The position numbers and the translations under genes were made by a program. Positions 11,694 to 23,769 of a stretch of 64,000 nucleotides of DNA are shown piece by piece. This DNA comes from Coptis chinensis (lineage: Eukaryota > Streptophyta > Magnoliopsida > Ranunculales > Ranunculaceae). The notes beneath the pieces are model-generated. The model saw only the letters and a list, made by a program, of their open reading frames with translations, had not been told where the DNA came from and did no database searches. Location: positions 8,456,501 through 8,520,500 of the forward strand of contig CM027377.1 of NCBI GenBank assembly GCA_015680905.1. Direction: 5' to 3'. Every line of letters starts with the position of its first letter. Within the stretch, counting starts at the first letter, position 1.

Positions 11694-12866
11694 TTAGTTG
11701 GTGGTAGGGTGGTGCTCTAGGCGGTGCTTGAGAGGGTGGATCATCACAGGCTCTTAGAAACTCGTCGAATTCCTCATCTAGGTTGTTCGCATCCATATAA
11801 TTATATGGTATTCATCTCCATCTTTGAGGAATTCATTTATCTCGTCTATTGTGAGGTTTACTCCATCTCTTGTAGTGTCGGAAGGCAGGGTGGAAAATTC
11901 TTTCTCTAGTTCAGTTATGTTCAAGGAGTCAAAATTGTGATCTTTGTCTTCTTCCATAAGAGGGGTATCTACTAGTGTAGGGACGAGATCGTCGGAGGCA
12001 CTAATGTGATTTACAAAACTCTCAATAGACTTAACTTCACCTTCTACAGGAAAACCTAGTTGTCTCTGCTTTTGTCTAAATATGTTAATTTCCACAGAAA
12101 GATTTCCAAAAGAAAGAGTCATTGAGCCATCGCGGCAATTGATTTGGGCATTGGTGGTTGCCAAGAAAGGACGTGCTAAGATGATGGGAATAGAATCATG
12201 AGCAACTTCTGTGTCGAGAATAACAAAGTCGGCTGAATAGTAAAAATCCTGAACTTTAATGAGAATGTTTTCAACTACACCCTTGGGATACTTAATAAAA
12301 CGATCGGCTAACTGTAAAGTCATTTTGGTTGGTTGAAGTTTTGTTAAACCCAGTTGTTTATATAAATAAAAAGGGAGTAAGTTAACACTCGCTCCCAGGT
12401 CTAATAAAAAGCAGTTGTTATGAAGGTATCACCTAAGGTGCATTGTACAGTAGGACGACCAGGGTCCTTGTACTTAACAATTCCATTATGTTCAGATAAA
12501 GAGAGATATTGTTCAGTTAAAAAGGCTTTATTGGGTATATTAGTTTTCCTCTTCTTGGTGAACAACTCTTTTAGAAACTTAGCATGTCCAGGTAGACTTT
12601 TTATAGCATCTAGAAAAGGTAGGTTTATAGTCAGATTTTTAAACACTTCCCTAATCTCATCAAAATTTTCGTCCTTTTTAGACACAATTAGTCTCTCGGG
12701 ATACGATGGTTTATCTCTATATTTAGCAATATTATTAGTCTATGCTTTATCTCTAGCTGTTTTCCATCTAGGTGTCCATATTGGAACCTCTACAGGTGTA
12801 GGGTCTTCAATTTCTATTATTGGGTCTTGTAAGGTTTTCCCTTTTGGTAATGGTTTAAGTGTTTAA
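11694..12866 (-). pseudogene. Element B aspartic protease region and C-terminal tail
   Basis: The active-site segment LLDLGASVNLLP can be read at about 12375-12410. DLGA instead of DTGA is usual in Athila/Tat proteases. The open segment 12323-11778 continues with LQLADRFIKYPKGVVENIL, FVILDTEVAHDSIPIILARP and FLATTNAQINCRDG. After a one-base frame change near 11790 the frame continues with an acidic then proline-rich stretch ending HQLMR and a stop near 11694. The segment 12685-12401 is the linker upstream of the active site (INLPFLDAIKSLPGHAKFLK). The early stop suggests a polyprotein without polymerase. Confidence 0.8.
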
Positions 12867-12971
12867 CTGGTACTTCTACAGTTGTAGGGTCTTCAGTTTC
12901 TATTACAGTATTTGGTTTGGTATCATTTTTAGTTTGCGGGTGATCTTTAGGCATAGTCACTTGGTTATCAA

Positions 12972-14273
12972 CTACTCTCCCTGAACGAAGGGTAGTGGAT
13001 CACCAGAGGTCCCTTGGTTTATATTACCATTACAGTTAATACTATTTATTTCAAAGGCGGTGTTTGTTGACTTAGGATTAGGCACTGCTTGACCTGGAAA
13101 CATGCCGATTTGGTTAGAAGACATGTCAATAACCTTTTGGCACAAAGACTGCATCATTTGCATCGTTTGTTTCATCATATTAGAGTTTTGATCATGCTGA
13201 TCTTTCATCAAGTTGGAGTTTTGTTGCATAATTTGATTTTGTTTCTCCAACAAGGTCACTACTACTTTGTCTGTAGATGGTGGGATTGGAATTAAAGCTT
13301 GTTGAGCGTTCATGTCTTGATGTTGATAGTTCTGGGTCATGGGCACTAAACCTCTATTCTGGTTACCTAAGTTCCCTTGTCCTTGATGTTGAGTTAACTG
13401 GTTGAAGTGTGATGGTTGTGTTAGTGGTTGTGCATAGACAAGAGGACAATAGAAGTCGGAATGCTCAAGACTAAAACAGACATTACAATGAGTAGAGTTA
13501 ATGTTCATGACATGAGTGGGTTGTTGTTTAACAGAGATGGCATCTACCTTTTTAGTGAGGGCATCGATAAGAGTTTTAAGCTCGGAATCAGGTTTAACCT
13601 CAAAAGAAGAAGGAGTGGAGCGGGAAGAGTCGTTACCTCCCCAATTGTTATTCCTCTTAGATTGATCTTCTAAGAATGTATAAGCCTCCAAGGCTCCTTT
13701 ACTAAGAAAACTACCCCCAATCATGATATCTAGAATCTCCTTATGACGATATAAAAGCCCATTGAAGAAGGCACGAACAAGCGTGTCTTTTGCAAGATTA
13801 TGATGCGGGCATTCAATGAGAAGATCAGTGAAACGATTCCAGGCCTCTGAAAAGGATTCATGAGGATTCTGGTGGAAGAAATGAATCTTTTAAAGCATTT
13901 CATCTGTCTTCAGTGGTGGGTAAAACTGTTCCATGAACAATTGAATAAGATTAGCCCATGAGTCCATAGAGTTTGGCGTTTGGCCAGTTAACCAAGATGC
14001 TGCCTTGTCGGCTAGGGTGAATAGAAACACCCTAAGTTTAACTTGATCCGGACTTACGCTAGGATGATGGAATGTAGTGAGAACTTGGTCTATCCTACGC
14101 ATATGCTGGTAATGCTTCTCGTGGTCTAAACCATGAAGAACTGGTAACAAGTTAAATATATTAGGGGGAATTAGAAAATCCCCCACTAGGTCTGCAAGAA
14201 CGATGCACAACTTAGGGCCATCGTTTAAGGCTTTATAAAAATCAGAGAGAGGAGTCTCTTGTTCTTTAGCCAT
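12972..14273 (-). pseudogene. Element B Gag
   Basis: Starts at the ATG at 14273-14271 (MAKEQETPLSDFYKALNDG). The capsid-like part (14273-13890) holds LRVFLFTLADKAASWLTG and MDSWANLIQLFMEQFYPP, the Retrotrans_gag pattern of Athila elements. A frameshift or stop near 13890 separates it from a second open stretch (13724-12972) of Gln/Asn/Met-rich sequence. That stretch contains a degenerate zinc knuckle (C-N-V-C...H-S-D-F-Y-C) and a repeated QNSNLMKDQHDQNSNMMKQ segment. It would form the particle shell. Confidence 0.82.
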
Positions 14274-15592
14274 TGATGCAGGTGTAGTGTGTGAAATTCT
14301 AGATAGGCGTGTGGTATTTATGTCTACAAAAAAAAAGCCGGATTATACTAGAATTAAAACTCCTTTGACAGAAGTGGCGAGGAGTGGAAGAAGGAGTACA
14401 TGAATGCCTCCTTGCTACGCGTTTGAATAGCGTCTTGTATACGCGATCTCAGTATTTGTATGATATTAGAAACACTGAATAACTTGAAGAAATGAAAATT
14501 TGGACTGACCTGTGAAAATCGGGCTGCTCCACAAGAGGGTGCGGGTCGCACTCACTTTTAGCCTGGGTAGGGTGCGGGGTGCGCTCTGACCTTGCTCGAA
14601 TAACAGGCACTTAGGCGTGGTTCACACTCAAAGTTAGCCTTGGGTGGGCGCGGGTCACGATTAGGTCAAACTCGAAGTTCCAGCGCTTTGAGCTTGGGCT
14701 TCGAACTTTGCCTTTTGGTCAAGCTGGTCACGCTCAACCTTGGATGATGTCCAGTGTTTTAGGCGCGGGTCACGCTCGAAAATAGGCTATCTAGGGCATG
14801 GGATGTGCTCCAAAAAATTTGAAATTTTTACAGTAGTTTGCTATGGCGTCTATCAAGTATCCTATAAAATTTTAGATCAATCGGAGCTATGAAAGTCCTT
14901 CTACTTCTCTTCAAAGTTTGTGAAATAGTTTTCGGACACAATACCAACAACCGAATGGTTAACCAATCAAAACAGAGACAAAAATCACCAAAAATTTACT
15001 GGAGACTCCTGACAGATCATGAGTATTCCTTTAAAATATTTAGAGTAATTAGAGTTCTACAAACCCTCCTTATCGGCTATTGTTCTAGAAATTAAGTGTT
15101 TGCAAAACTGCAGAAACACACTGGAAACACTCCACTAGTTAGGAGGTCAAAACAAATCAAAAACTCGTCAAAGTTTTACTGCAAACTCCTGACTTAGGAT
15201 AGATCCTCTTGTAAAAAGTTTAGAATTTTTGGAACTGCCTAAGTAACCTTACTTGTCTGTTTTTCAAGAACTTATGGTTTGAAAACTGAAATGTAGCACT
15301 GTAAAGATCGTATTATTTCACTAGGTAAAACAACTAGGACAAACCTGAAAAAATACAGTAAATCAATAACACCTTAAAGATTACGCCTGTAAATTTTCAG
15401 AAAAATTTTCAAAATTTACAAATACCTTTACTGCAGTGTTTTCCTCTGTGAATCTGCAGCCCCTATGCCTAAAACAGTGAACAGTTCCAAAAATTCAAGA
15501 AATAAGAATGAAAAATTAAAAAGGTGGGTGGGTAGAGAATGGGGGATTTCCCCTTGAATTCATGCAATTGAATTCTTTTCTTGAATGAGATT
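14274..15592 (-). other. Element B leader (5' UTR) with diverged internal repeats
   Basis: There is no convincing coding sequence. Between 14530 and 14800 a GC-rich motif close to GGCGCGGGTCACGCTC recurs about five times at irregular spacing, in contrast to the AT-rich surroundings. At 14975-15300 two diverged copies of a roughly 160-200 bp segment share CAAAAATC...TTTACTG...ACTCCTGAC. These may be recombination-driven duplications or structured leader RNA. Confidence 0.55.
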
Positions 15593-15610
15593 AAGATGGC
15601 AGTGGCGCCA
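15593..15610 (-). other. Element B primer binding site
   Basis: The minus strand reads TGGCGCCACTGCCATCTT, two bases from the LTR edge. Its first 7 bases match the tRNA-Asp-type site TGGCGCCGTTGCC found intact in element E; the rest has diverged. Confidence 0.7.
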
Positions 15611-15612
15611 TT

Positions 15613-16812
15613 TGATAACCCATAAAAACTCGACTAGATTACTCTAACCTCATTCTTACGGTTTCAATTATTTATTTCCTACTCTCAGATATATATTCAT
15701 GCAATATATAGAGTACGGAATCGTTCCACTCTTAAACTAGCAAGACATAAGTGAATTCAATTAATCAAACACAAGGAACAATGGTGAGAGTAATGAGATG
15801 TGAAATTTCTATTCTAAATAACAACTATTCTAACAAGCAATCATCCTCGCATGACTTTCTTAACCTCCTCTAATGGAGGTTCTAGCCTAATATCATTATA
15901 CTATCATTACCAACACAAGAACAATAATAACAAGTCATAATTTAATAACTAATTTAATCTTTATAAATCTAATTTTAACAATAGTCTAAGAATCAAAATG
16001 AAGACAACCTAATTTATGAATTTAAAACAACTAAAACTAAATAAGAATTTAATCAATAACTAAATTGAAATGAAAACTAATACTTTATTATAAAACTAAT
16101 AGTGATTCTAAATAATAATCTACTTTGTTCTAACACTAATTAATTGAAGGTAAAAACTAGATCTAAAACAAGCTATTCTAATTAATTAATGGAGTCTAAC
16201 CTAATTTTCTAATCTAGGTCTAGGTATCCTTAAGAGTTAAGTCTTCTTCATACAAATGGAGGAGACTAGATCCACTTTTTCGTGCATGGGCTGAGGAGCC
16301 ATGTTTGGGCTGGAAAATCGAGCCCAAAACCCAATTTCTTCAGTCCACAGAGGCCTTTTCAGCTAGATTTGACTTCCATGAACATTTCGCCCACTTTTGC
16401 TCCTCTGATTGGGTCATGGCTTAGACCATTGGAAAACTCTTTTAGAGCTGGTCGTTTTGACATAAGGTAGGCCCAATTCCGAGGTCTGAGTCCAAAGATA
16501 CGGCCTTTGGAAGTTCTGCTGACTTTTGTGCGCTGTTTTCTGCCCGCGTTGAGTTTGACTTTTCAGCTTTGACAGGGCTTTAAAAAGGCTTTTTCTCCTT
16601 AAATCTTGGCATTTAATCACAGAACTTCTTAGCAACCAACCCTTGCTCCTTTATCTCACAAAAGGTGCATATTTCTACACATATTCGACTCCAATGCCTG
16701 AAATACATAAGAACACGATAGCAGTACGTACTAACTCTTACTTATTAATCACATAATTGGTAAAAAAGGATATTGTTAAAAGGGTTAAAACTACAATTTT
16801 TTGCTCTTATCA
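15613..16812 (-). repeat. Element B 5' LTR (1200 bp)
   Basis: On the plus strand it runs TGATAACCCATAAA...TGCTCTTATCA, bordered by the primer site on the left. Read on the minus strand it begins TGATAAGAGC like element A's LTR and is about 340 bp shorter, so it is a related subfamily. Confidence 0.8.
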
Positions 16813-17562
16813 TACCTAGGATTTAATTCATATAACTTTTTCATTAGTTTTAAGTTAGTTGATTATTCAATACTTAGTCTTTAATATAGCTTTTAATTCT
16901 TAGACTCTTTTCCAATTAGATTAATAAAAGTCAAGTTATTATTCTTCATTATGTCTTCTTCTTATTCTTCTATTAATGATAGTCTAATGACTTCTAGCTA
17001 AACCTCCATTAGAGGGGTTTGATGAAGTTTGATGAAGACTTGATGTGTTAGTTATGATTATTGATTTTTAAGAGTTTCACTCTAATAGGTTAGTTGATTT
17101 GCCATGAGAATGGGTTAAAATTCCTCACATGCTAATTATTAGTTGGTAGAGATTGCTATGAATAATTAGGGATCAATTACTTAATCTTTATTGGTTAGGA
17201 TTGCAATAATCTACACTAGCATGTTAGGAACAAATCAAAGTGGAATCAAATCCCCCTAATCCCTTTTCCATATTCATATCTCAGTATTTAATTGCTATAG
17301 TATAAGTTAAAATATCTTAATTAGTTCAATCACCATATTAGTATAATTATAATCCATTACTCTCATTGGTTTTGTTAGAATAGATTAAACTAGCAAAACT
17401 TACGTCTAAATAAACTAAGAGTGGAACGAATTCTCTACTCCACATATTGCATGATAAACGAGAGTAGATAACTTTGATCATAGAGAATAAATAGCTTTAG
17501 TTTTACTTATTTATAGCATAACTAGTTAAAAGTACGTAAAACTATTGTTTTACGTTTTATCA
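16813..17562 (+). repeat. LTR fragment C: 3' part of an Athila-like LTR, plus strand
   Basis: It aligns with the 3' part of element A's LTR (CTAAACCTCCATTAGAGGGG, CCATGAGAATGGGT, ACGTTTTATCA) but has no left end. It begins exactly where element B's LTR ends. This fits B having inserted into LTR C, with C's 5' part beyond the left side of B. No coding region follows, so it may be a solo LTR. Confidence 0.65.
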
Positions 17563-17673
17563 CTTATGCCGCTAACAATCTTCTTGGTATAGCTAGAACT
17601 GTTGCAGTTTACCATGCAATTGTATGGCATCAGTAATTGACTCACCCCAGTTAGGGAGCCGTTACCAATCTTT

Positions 17674-17919
17674 CACTACACCATAACAGGATATTTGCAA
17701 CACACACTTTTTTTGCTTTGTAACACTTTTTTGCTGTTGGTAAGTCGCTAATGCTATAGAAAAGTTGGGAATGTTGTTTAGTGTTGCTTTAATTCAAGTG
17801 AATTTCAATAATTAATTTCTAATACTTTACCCACGCTTTATTTGCAACACATTTTAAGCGTTACAAAAATTATTAGTAACGGTTTTTAGCCGTTAGTAAT
17901 AACCTATTATGGTGTAGTG
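17674..17919. mobile_element. CACTA-type MITE, 246 bp
   Basis: The termini are CACTACACCATAACAGG and the inverted complement ...CCTATTATGGTGTAGTG, 17 bp with one mismatch. They are flanked by a 3-bp TTT duplication (17671-17673 and 17920-17922). CACTA ends, a 3-bp duplication and no coding capacity identify a non-autonomous CACTA (En/Spm) element. Confidence 0.88.
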
Positions 17920-17922
17920 TTT

Positions 17923-18869
17923 AACAGAAATTGAATGAGCATTCTAGGACATTATCAGTTATATACTTCGGAGTTATTGCATAGTTCTATATGACATGCC
18001 AAATTTATACATCCTCTGACGAACCTTATACGTTACAATATAGACTTTATGATCATCTCTTTCTCTTACATACGGGAATAGATCGTTGGACTAACCTTTT
18101 TGACATTGGATCAATCAATCCTGTGTCTTAGATGCTAATTTTTTGCAGTAAAACTTGATTGAATTTTAGTGCCAACAAGTTTGTAAATAGGTATTGGACC
18201 AAGACGTCTTACTTGGTTCACACATTCTTGCATCAAAATTTTGAGCTGATACTATTAGGATTGCTGGTAGATATCCAAGTAGTCCATCTCCTATAATGAA
18301 CTCGAAAGTTTAACCAGATCAAATGTTCATGATCTAGTTTTGCAGGTCCTAAGAAAGCATTTCAGCCATCATTGGACAAAGTTTCACAAGCAACGCTTGA
18401 TCGACCTTGACAAGTCTTCAATGACCTTTGATTACATTTGTCGTGTTCCACTTACTTGTTTTCCAGCGCATGGCTTACAATTTGGATCTCGCTTAGAAGA
18501 AAGACAATATAACAAGAAGCAATCGACAAGGGGCATCAATTCAGATCACTGCCTTTCTAGCAAACAAGTCCACAGTACAAGCGACCTCGCTACCTACGCT
18601 CCATGCTCATATAGTGATTGTGCACTGGTCAAGCTCTATATTCTCATACTATTGGCGGATAACAAGCGAGAATGGATGCAAAAAATGCAGCGATCTGGGA
18701 AACACAAAAAGGTTAGAACCATTTGCGAGCTGGGGCTAGTACTACCATCTAATTAGCTTGTTCAATTCACTTGCATTTTTATAGGACAATTAAACTCCAA
18801 AAAGGCTAGCTATCAACCAATTAGTTTGATACCCTGCTAAGGATCAAGTTCGATTCAACTATAGTCACG
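17923..18869. other. Intergenic segment without recognised gene
   Basis: AT-rich unique-looking DNA. A 138-codon open frame at 18340-18756 (plus) resembles no family I know. A short segment at 18801-18817 (AAAGGCTAGCTATCAAC) recurs at 50060-50076 and is part of the array that element E interrupted. Confidence 0.5.
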
Positions 18870-18874
18870 CCAAT

Positions 18875-19006
18875 TGATAAGTGCCCAAATATGCCTATTT
18901 ATATTATTTTGGGGCCTTATCAATCTTCTTCTATTTATAATTTATCATTTTCATGTAAAATTATGCATTTTTATTATTTCATTGTGAAGTACTCATTTTC
19001 ATGAGT
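18875..19006 (+). repeat. Element E 5' LTR, first 132 bp
   Basis: Matches the start of the E 3' LTR at 48038-48174 and stops at TGAGT (19002-19006), where element D begins. The LTR resumes at 28507. Confidence 0.93.
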
Positions 19007-20589
19007 TGATAAGTGCTCAAAAAGTGCTATTTAACCCTCGATTATGCCTCTTGTTTAGCCATCTTAGTGGACTAATAGTGTTTATAAGTTGTGTTTTAAG
19101 ATTCTACAGGTGAAAAAGAGAGTTTTGTAGAATATTAGAGAAAATGGGTAAAAGGAAGCAATTCGAGCATCAATGATCACATGGGAGGTCCGTGGACAAT
19201 CATGGAGAAGGCCAAGGAATCGAGCTATTAAAATATGCGACTTGGACCTATTTTAAAGTCTATTTGGAAGCCCAAGGCCAAAGGATTCGCTGCTTGGACC
19301 AAAGCCCGCAAAAGAGGATAGAAGGATAGAGCGAAGAGAGAAAATCGGCTTACGCGCCCGGACGATGGATCGAAAGCGCCCAGACGCATTGATTGCATCC
19401 GGGGACGATAGATCGAAAGCATCCGCATTGGCATGAATCGACATTAATCGTAATTCCAATTCCTTCTCAGTTTTGAAGACGGTCGGACTCTCGAAAAAGA
19501 AACCTATTTGTATTAGGAAACAAATGACGGTTTGGAATGCTTCTAGAACTTATTGTAACCCCTATAAATAGAGGACCTAAGTGCCTCATGTAATGGGCCA
19601 ATTCACTTATATTCTTGTCTCCTTAACTTGAGGCGCAGAGAGATTAATAATAAAAGATCGGTTTTAACTAGTCGAGTCTTAATAAATTAGTCTTTCTAGT
19701 CTTATGTTCTTCAACTCTTCTTCTTCTCGCTCTTCGTTCTTCCTTCTATATGGAAGGCTAATCTTCTCCTTCAAGGGAGGAGATGAAGCCAGTGCTTAAG
19801 GTTTAATGATTCTTCTAGTTCATGGTGTTCTTCAATCAGTTAGTTCTTTATGTTTGTAGTTATTAGTTCCATTGCCCACACCAGGGGATGGAAGTATAGA
19901 ATAGGGTTTATGTTTTGCAATATTAATATCATGCTAGTGTTCTTTACTTTTCTTCTAGTAGTGTAATTCTTTAGAGTTAGGGAAGTATTCTTTGTGTTGC
20001 CTTTAGAAGGGGGTAGCTCAGTGGAGTGGCTCGCCTAGGGGAAGTATTCTTTGTGTTTGCCTTAAGTGGTGATTCATTGAATGGTGCCCTATTAGGAAGT
20101 ACTCCTTGATGTTGCTCTTGGTAATACATTGAATGGCTGCCCGAGCTTACATAAAAGGAAAGAAGATATTAATAGCATAAACATAAGAACAACCTTAAGT
20201 AGAGTTAATTGTTAACGATGTTTCATCCAAAAGGGCATCGCACACTCGATCGATTGCCTAATTGTAGTCTACTTGTAAGAACAACCATGAAGCGTAAGGT
20301 CATAGATTAAAAGTATTGGTGGATTCTAATCTCTTGAATTCTCTCTTATAAATTCTCAATAGTTTAGTTAATTTAGCTTTAGTTTAGCATTAGAATCTAC
20401 AATCTCTACAATATTAGTTTTAATCCCTCAAACCCCTTTCCAAATTCCGTTTTCACACATAACATACACTTAAAAGTGGAACGATACCCTACTCATCCTT
20501 TACTTATCGAGGGATAATTAGGTTTTGATATCGCTTCTTTGTTCAACGACCATACCACATCTAACACACAAAAGAGAGTAGGTAGGTCA
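19007..20589 (+). repeat. Element D 5' LTR
   Basis: Pairs with 26934-28506. The AT-rich parts are nearly identical, while differences concentrate in the CG-rich stretch around 19340-19440 versus 27270-27370. A TATAAATA-like box at about 19564-19570, followed by GAGGACCTAAGTGCC, may be the core promoter; the 3' LTR has the same box. Confidence 0.92.
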
Positions 20590-21380
20590 AAACATTTGCG
20601 GTTTAAGTTGTTTATGTTTAACGCTTTCTTTCAAGATTAGAATTTTGGATATTGAGGTAATTTTAGCCGATCATCCATCCTTTTAAGAAATAAAGAAGCT
20701 TGAAGGACATCTCAAGACAAGATCTACCATCCGTGTTAGTCGAATCTTCATTCTTTTTATTGCTTTCTTAGTATAGTTGCATCATAGTTTAGTTTTATTG
20801 CTTTCTAGTATAATTGCATTTAGGATCTTTTCAACAATTGAAGTTGTAAGCCAACACACAATAAATATCGACTCTAGTGTTTCTTGTCCGAATCTTGACA
20901 AACGGACTATCGCCCCATGTAAGCGGGGTACTTAAGCAATCCAAGTGATTCACCATAACCCTAGAAGAGACAAAATTTTAGACAACGGCTAGATATACTA
21001 GCTGCAAAGCCCAACCCAACAAGGAAAGTAGTTTTACATTCTAGTATAATTTAGAATAGTTGCATATTAGTTTAATTACCTTCAAGCATAGTAGGATAGT
21101 TTTTTGTTATTTTCGCAGAATTTTCTAGTGTATGCCCCGTCGTCCATATCATCGCCCCAGAAACACACAACAAAGGACAAGGTTTAACAACCGACTCACA
21201 AGAATACTAGACGAGATTAATTAATACAATGGCGCAGCAATGATGGAGGTGTTTTGACACCAATAATCCCGGCTATCCCACCCATGCAAGCAAATGTGAG
21301 GAAGAAGTTTAATTAATTCGCCAATTATTGGAGACCCACCCAAAGAATTGTTTTTCCGCAGACGTAAGCTAATCAATTTG
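20590..21380 (+). other. Element D leader without a recognisable primer site
   Basis: The expected TGGCGCC-type primer site is not found at the LTR edge; the sequence reads AAACATTTGCGGTTTAAG. The rest is a non-coding leader containing CGCCCCATGTAAGCGGGG, a possible stem-loop, at about 20911-20928. No gene is supported. Confidence 0.5.
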
Positions 21381-22180
21381 AACTTAGAGCATCAAGAATT
21401 CTATGCTTCCAAAGTTCAATGGTTCGCATAATGTTCAAATTTTATGTTCACATGAACAAATTTCTATCACCCCGAACTTTCAAGAACCGTAATATCGTGG
21501 GATGAGAGTATCAAGTTAATTTTTTTCCACTCTCACCGGGTAAAGCATCCGAATGGTTAACCGCACATCCGATCAATTCAATCAACAACCGGGAGAAGTT
21601 GAGAACAAAGTTTATGAACAAGTTCTACCCACCCCGTAAGACGATGCCATGCCAAGCCATCGCAATTTCAAAGGGAAGGTGATCAAGAATATCATCAAAG
21701 CCGGGAGAAATTCAATAATCCGCTAGTCTCATGTCCACATCATGGTTATGATAAGAGCACAATCGCTCATTTTTTCTTTCGAGGACTTTCTACTATGAAC
21801 AAGCGGAGATGATACAATAATGCATCAAGGTAAGTTTACATCATCGATGGAGAGGAAGCCTACAACTTTCTCGAGAATTTAGTCAAGACACTCAACAATG
21901 GAGTACTAGCAACGAGGACGAGCTAGAGTGGAGGGTGTCAAGAAATTTGGCAACCAAATTCAAGAAGACCCAAATCAAGCAATGCTATCAATTATGGCAA
22001 GCCTATCAACAGACTTGAAAATCTAAACAAGAAGTTTGATCAGCTTCTCCATGAATCCTCCAAAACCAAACAATTTCCAAGCTAAACCTCACCATCCAAG
22101 CCTTGTTATACCATTTGTGAGCTATGTTCGATGAAGGCCACACCAATCAAGAGTGTTCAGATTATCTAGATACTAATGCA
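21381..22180 (+). pseudogene. Element D Gag remnant with broken zinc knuckle
   Basis: In shifting frames one can read a Retrotrans_gag core: FPLSPGKASEWLTAHP-like at about 21520-21575, SINNREKLRTKFMNKFYPP at about 21582-21638, then YYEQAEMIQ near 21790. A CELC...GHTNQEC knuckle follows at about 22117-22160. It is non-functional as printed because no frame remains open for more than a few dozen codons. Confidence 0.7.
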
Positions 22181-22576
22181 GAGGCATGTAGTATCAATTC
22201 TTTAGGAAGAAATAACCGGCTCAATCGTGGGACGTAATTATTGAAGCCACAAAATACAAATCGAGGAATTTTCCTCCGTGATTTCAAAATCACCAAATCG
22301 GCCTTAATAACCAAGATCGGTTCCAAAACCGCCAAAGAACCATACGTAAATCAACAACCATACCGTAACCAAAGAATACCAAACCAACACAAACAGAAGT
22401 TAGTACCGATCTTATGAGTGGATATATTGCCCCTACGCCTCGAGCAAAGCGCTTATCCCACATCCGAAGAAGCTATCACCACCATTGTCAATGAAATAAA
22501 ACGCATAAAATCAAAGAACCCGTGGTTGAGAAATAACTTTAGTGTCATTCAAGGCCGATAGGGGCAAATCCGCCAC

Positions 22577-23600
22577 TTGACAGAGATCAAAAGGAACATT
22601 ACCAAGCCACCGGAGACAAATCGAAAAGGAAGAGATGTCTTGCAAGTAGATAACCCGAGATTACTCATGAACAAGTTAATGCTGTCACCACTCGGAGGTC
22701 GCAAGAAAGTTGATAACAAGATTGTCTATGAACCAGAAAAGATTCTCGTGGAACCTAAGGTAACTTATGTCCCCACCATCCCACCCAGCCTAACATTCCG
22801 TGATATATATCTAGTGTTGTGCCACCCAATCGGCTAACCGCTGAGAGAGAAGTCAAGGAACCACCGTAAAAGTAAGTAAGAAAAGCCATCACGAGTGACT
22901 CCACCGTCACTCCACTAATTGTTACCAAGCCAACCGCCCGAAAAGAAGAGAACCGATATTGAAGAATCCGCCAAAGACCGCTTTCCTTTGAAACTAGTGA
23001 ATACCGTAAAGGATGACCAAGATAAGGAGATTTTATGATGTATTTCAGAATTTACAAATTAATATCCCATTTCGACCGCTATCAAGCAAGTTCCCTCATA
23101 TGCCAAGTTCTTGAAAGATCTAGTAAAGAAGAAGACCAACATTCCGAAAGAAGCTTTTATCGCCAAAGATGTTCATCGCATCTACAAAATCTATCGGTTT
23201 GTGAAACCGAAAAGATCCCGAAGTCCAACTGCTACACGCAGAATCGAGATTCTTTGGAGGAACAAGCTCTATTAGATTTGGGTGCCGCAGTGAATCTTCT
23301 ACCATATTTCGCCTACGCCTAGAAGTCATTTGAAGGATCTAAAACCGACCGATGTTACTTTACAACAAGTGATAGATCAATGAAGATACCTAGAGGACTC
23401 ATTGAAGACGCCATAGTCAAGATCGAAGACTTCTATTATCCGTTGATTTCATAGTACTAGACACGTAACCTACATCCGTAGGCGATACCAATCATTCTAG
23501 GCGCACCATTCTTGGCCACCGCAAATGCACTCATCAACCGGTCAAACGGTAATATGACGCTATCCTTTGGTAATATGAAAGTCGAGACCAATGTTTTCCA
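22577..23600 (+). pseudogene. Element D protease remnant
   Basis: The segment at 23257-23322 encodes EEQALLDLGAAVNLLPYFAYA, the aspartic-protease active site of Athila/Tat type. Downstream, in other frames, are LIEDAIVKIEDFYYP, PIILGAPFLATANALIN and the LSFGNMKVE end at about 23560-23590. The open stretch 22577-22837 upstream is the Gag-protease linker. Confidence 0.75.
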
Positions 23601-23769
23601 TATATGTTACAAAGAAACCACGAGGTGTGTCTGCCGTGGAACCAGGTTTGTATGATTGAAGCGCTAGCACAGGATTATCCGACTCATTCATATCCCGCCG
23701 ATGAAGTTATTGAAAGCTCGACAGACTCATATTGTGAGGAACTTAGTGTTGAGTCAATCAATGCGATTT

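Larger units (their letters stand above)
11498..16812 (-). mobile_element. Element B: minus-strand Athila-like element with gag-protease only (3' part missing)
   Basis: The minus-strand order is 5' LTR (15613-16812), primer site (15593-15610), long leader (14274-15592), gag, protease, short acidic/proline-rich tail and a stop near 11694. No RT, RNase H or integrase is seen before the sequence is interrupted by element A's LTR edge at 11497. The simplest reading is that A inserted into B and B's remainder lies left of the window. The right flank starts TACCT, the candidate target-site duplication. Confidence 0.75.

Noticed and set aside
9959..16812. A and B as the two LTRs of a single element
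   Set aside because: The LTRs at 9959-11497 and 15613-16812 are in opposite orientation and differ in length by 340 bp, so they cannot be a normal pair.
18340..18756. 138-codon open frame as a host gene
   Set aside because: No recognisable domain, low-complexity composition, and no supporting promoter or exon structure.
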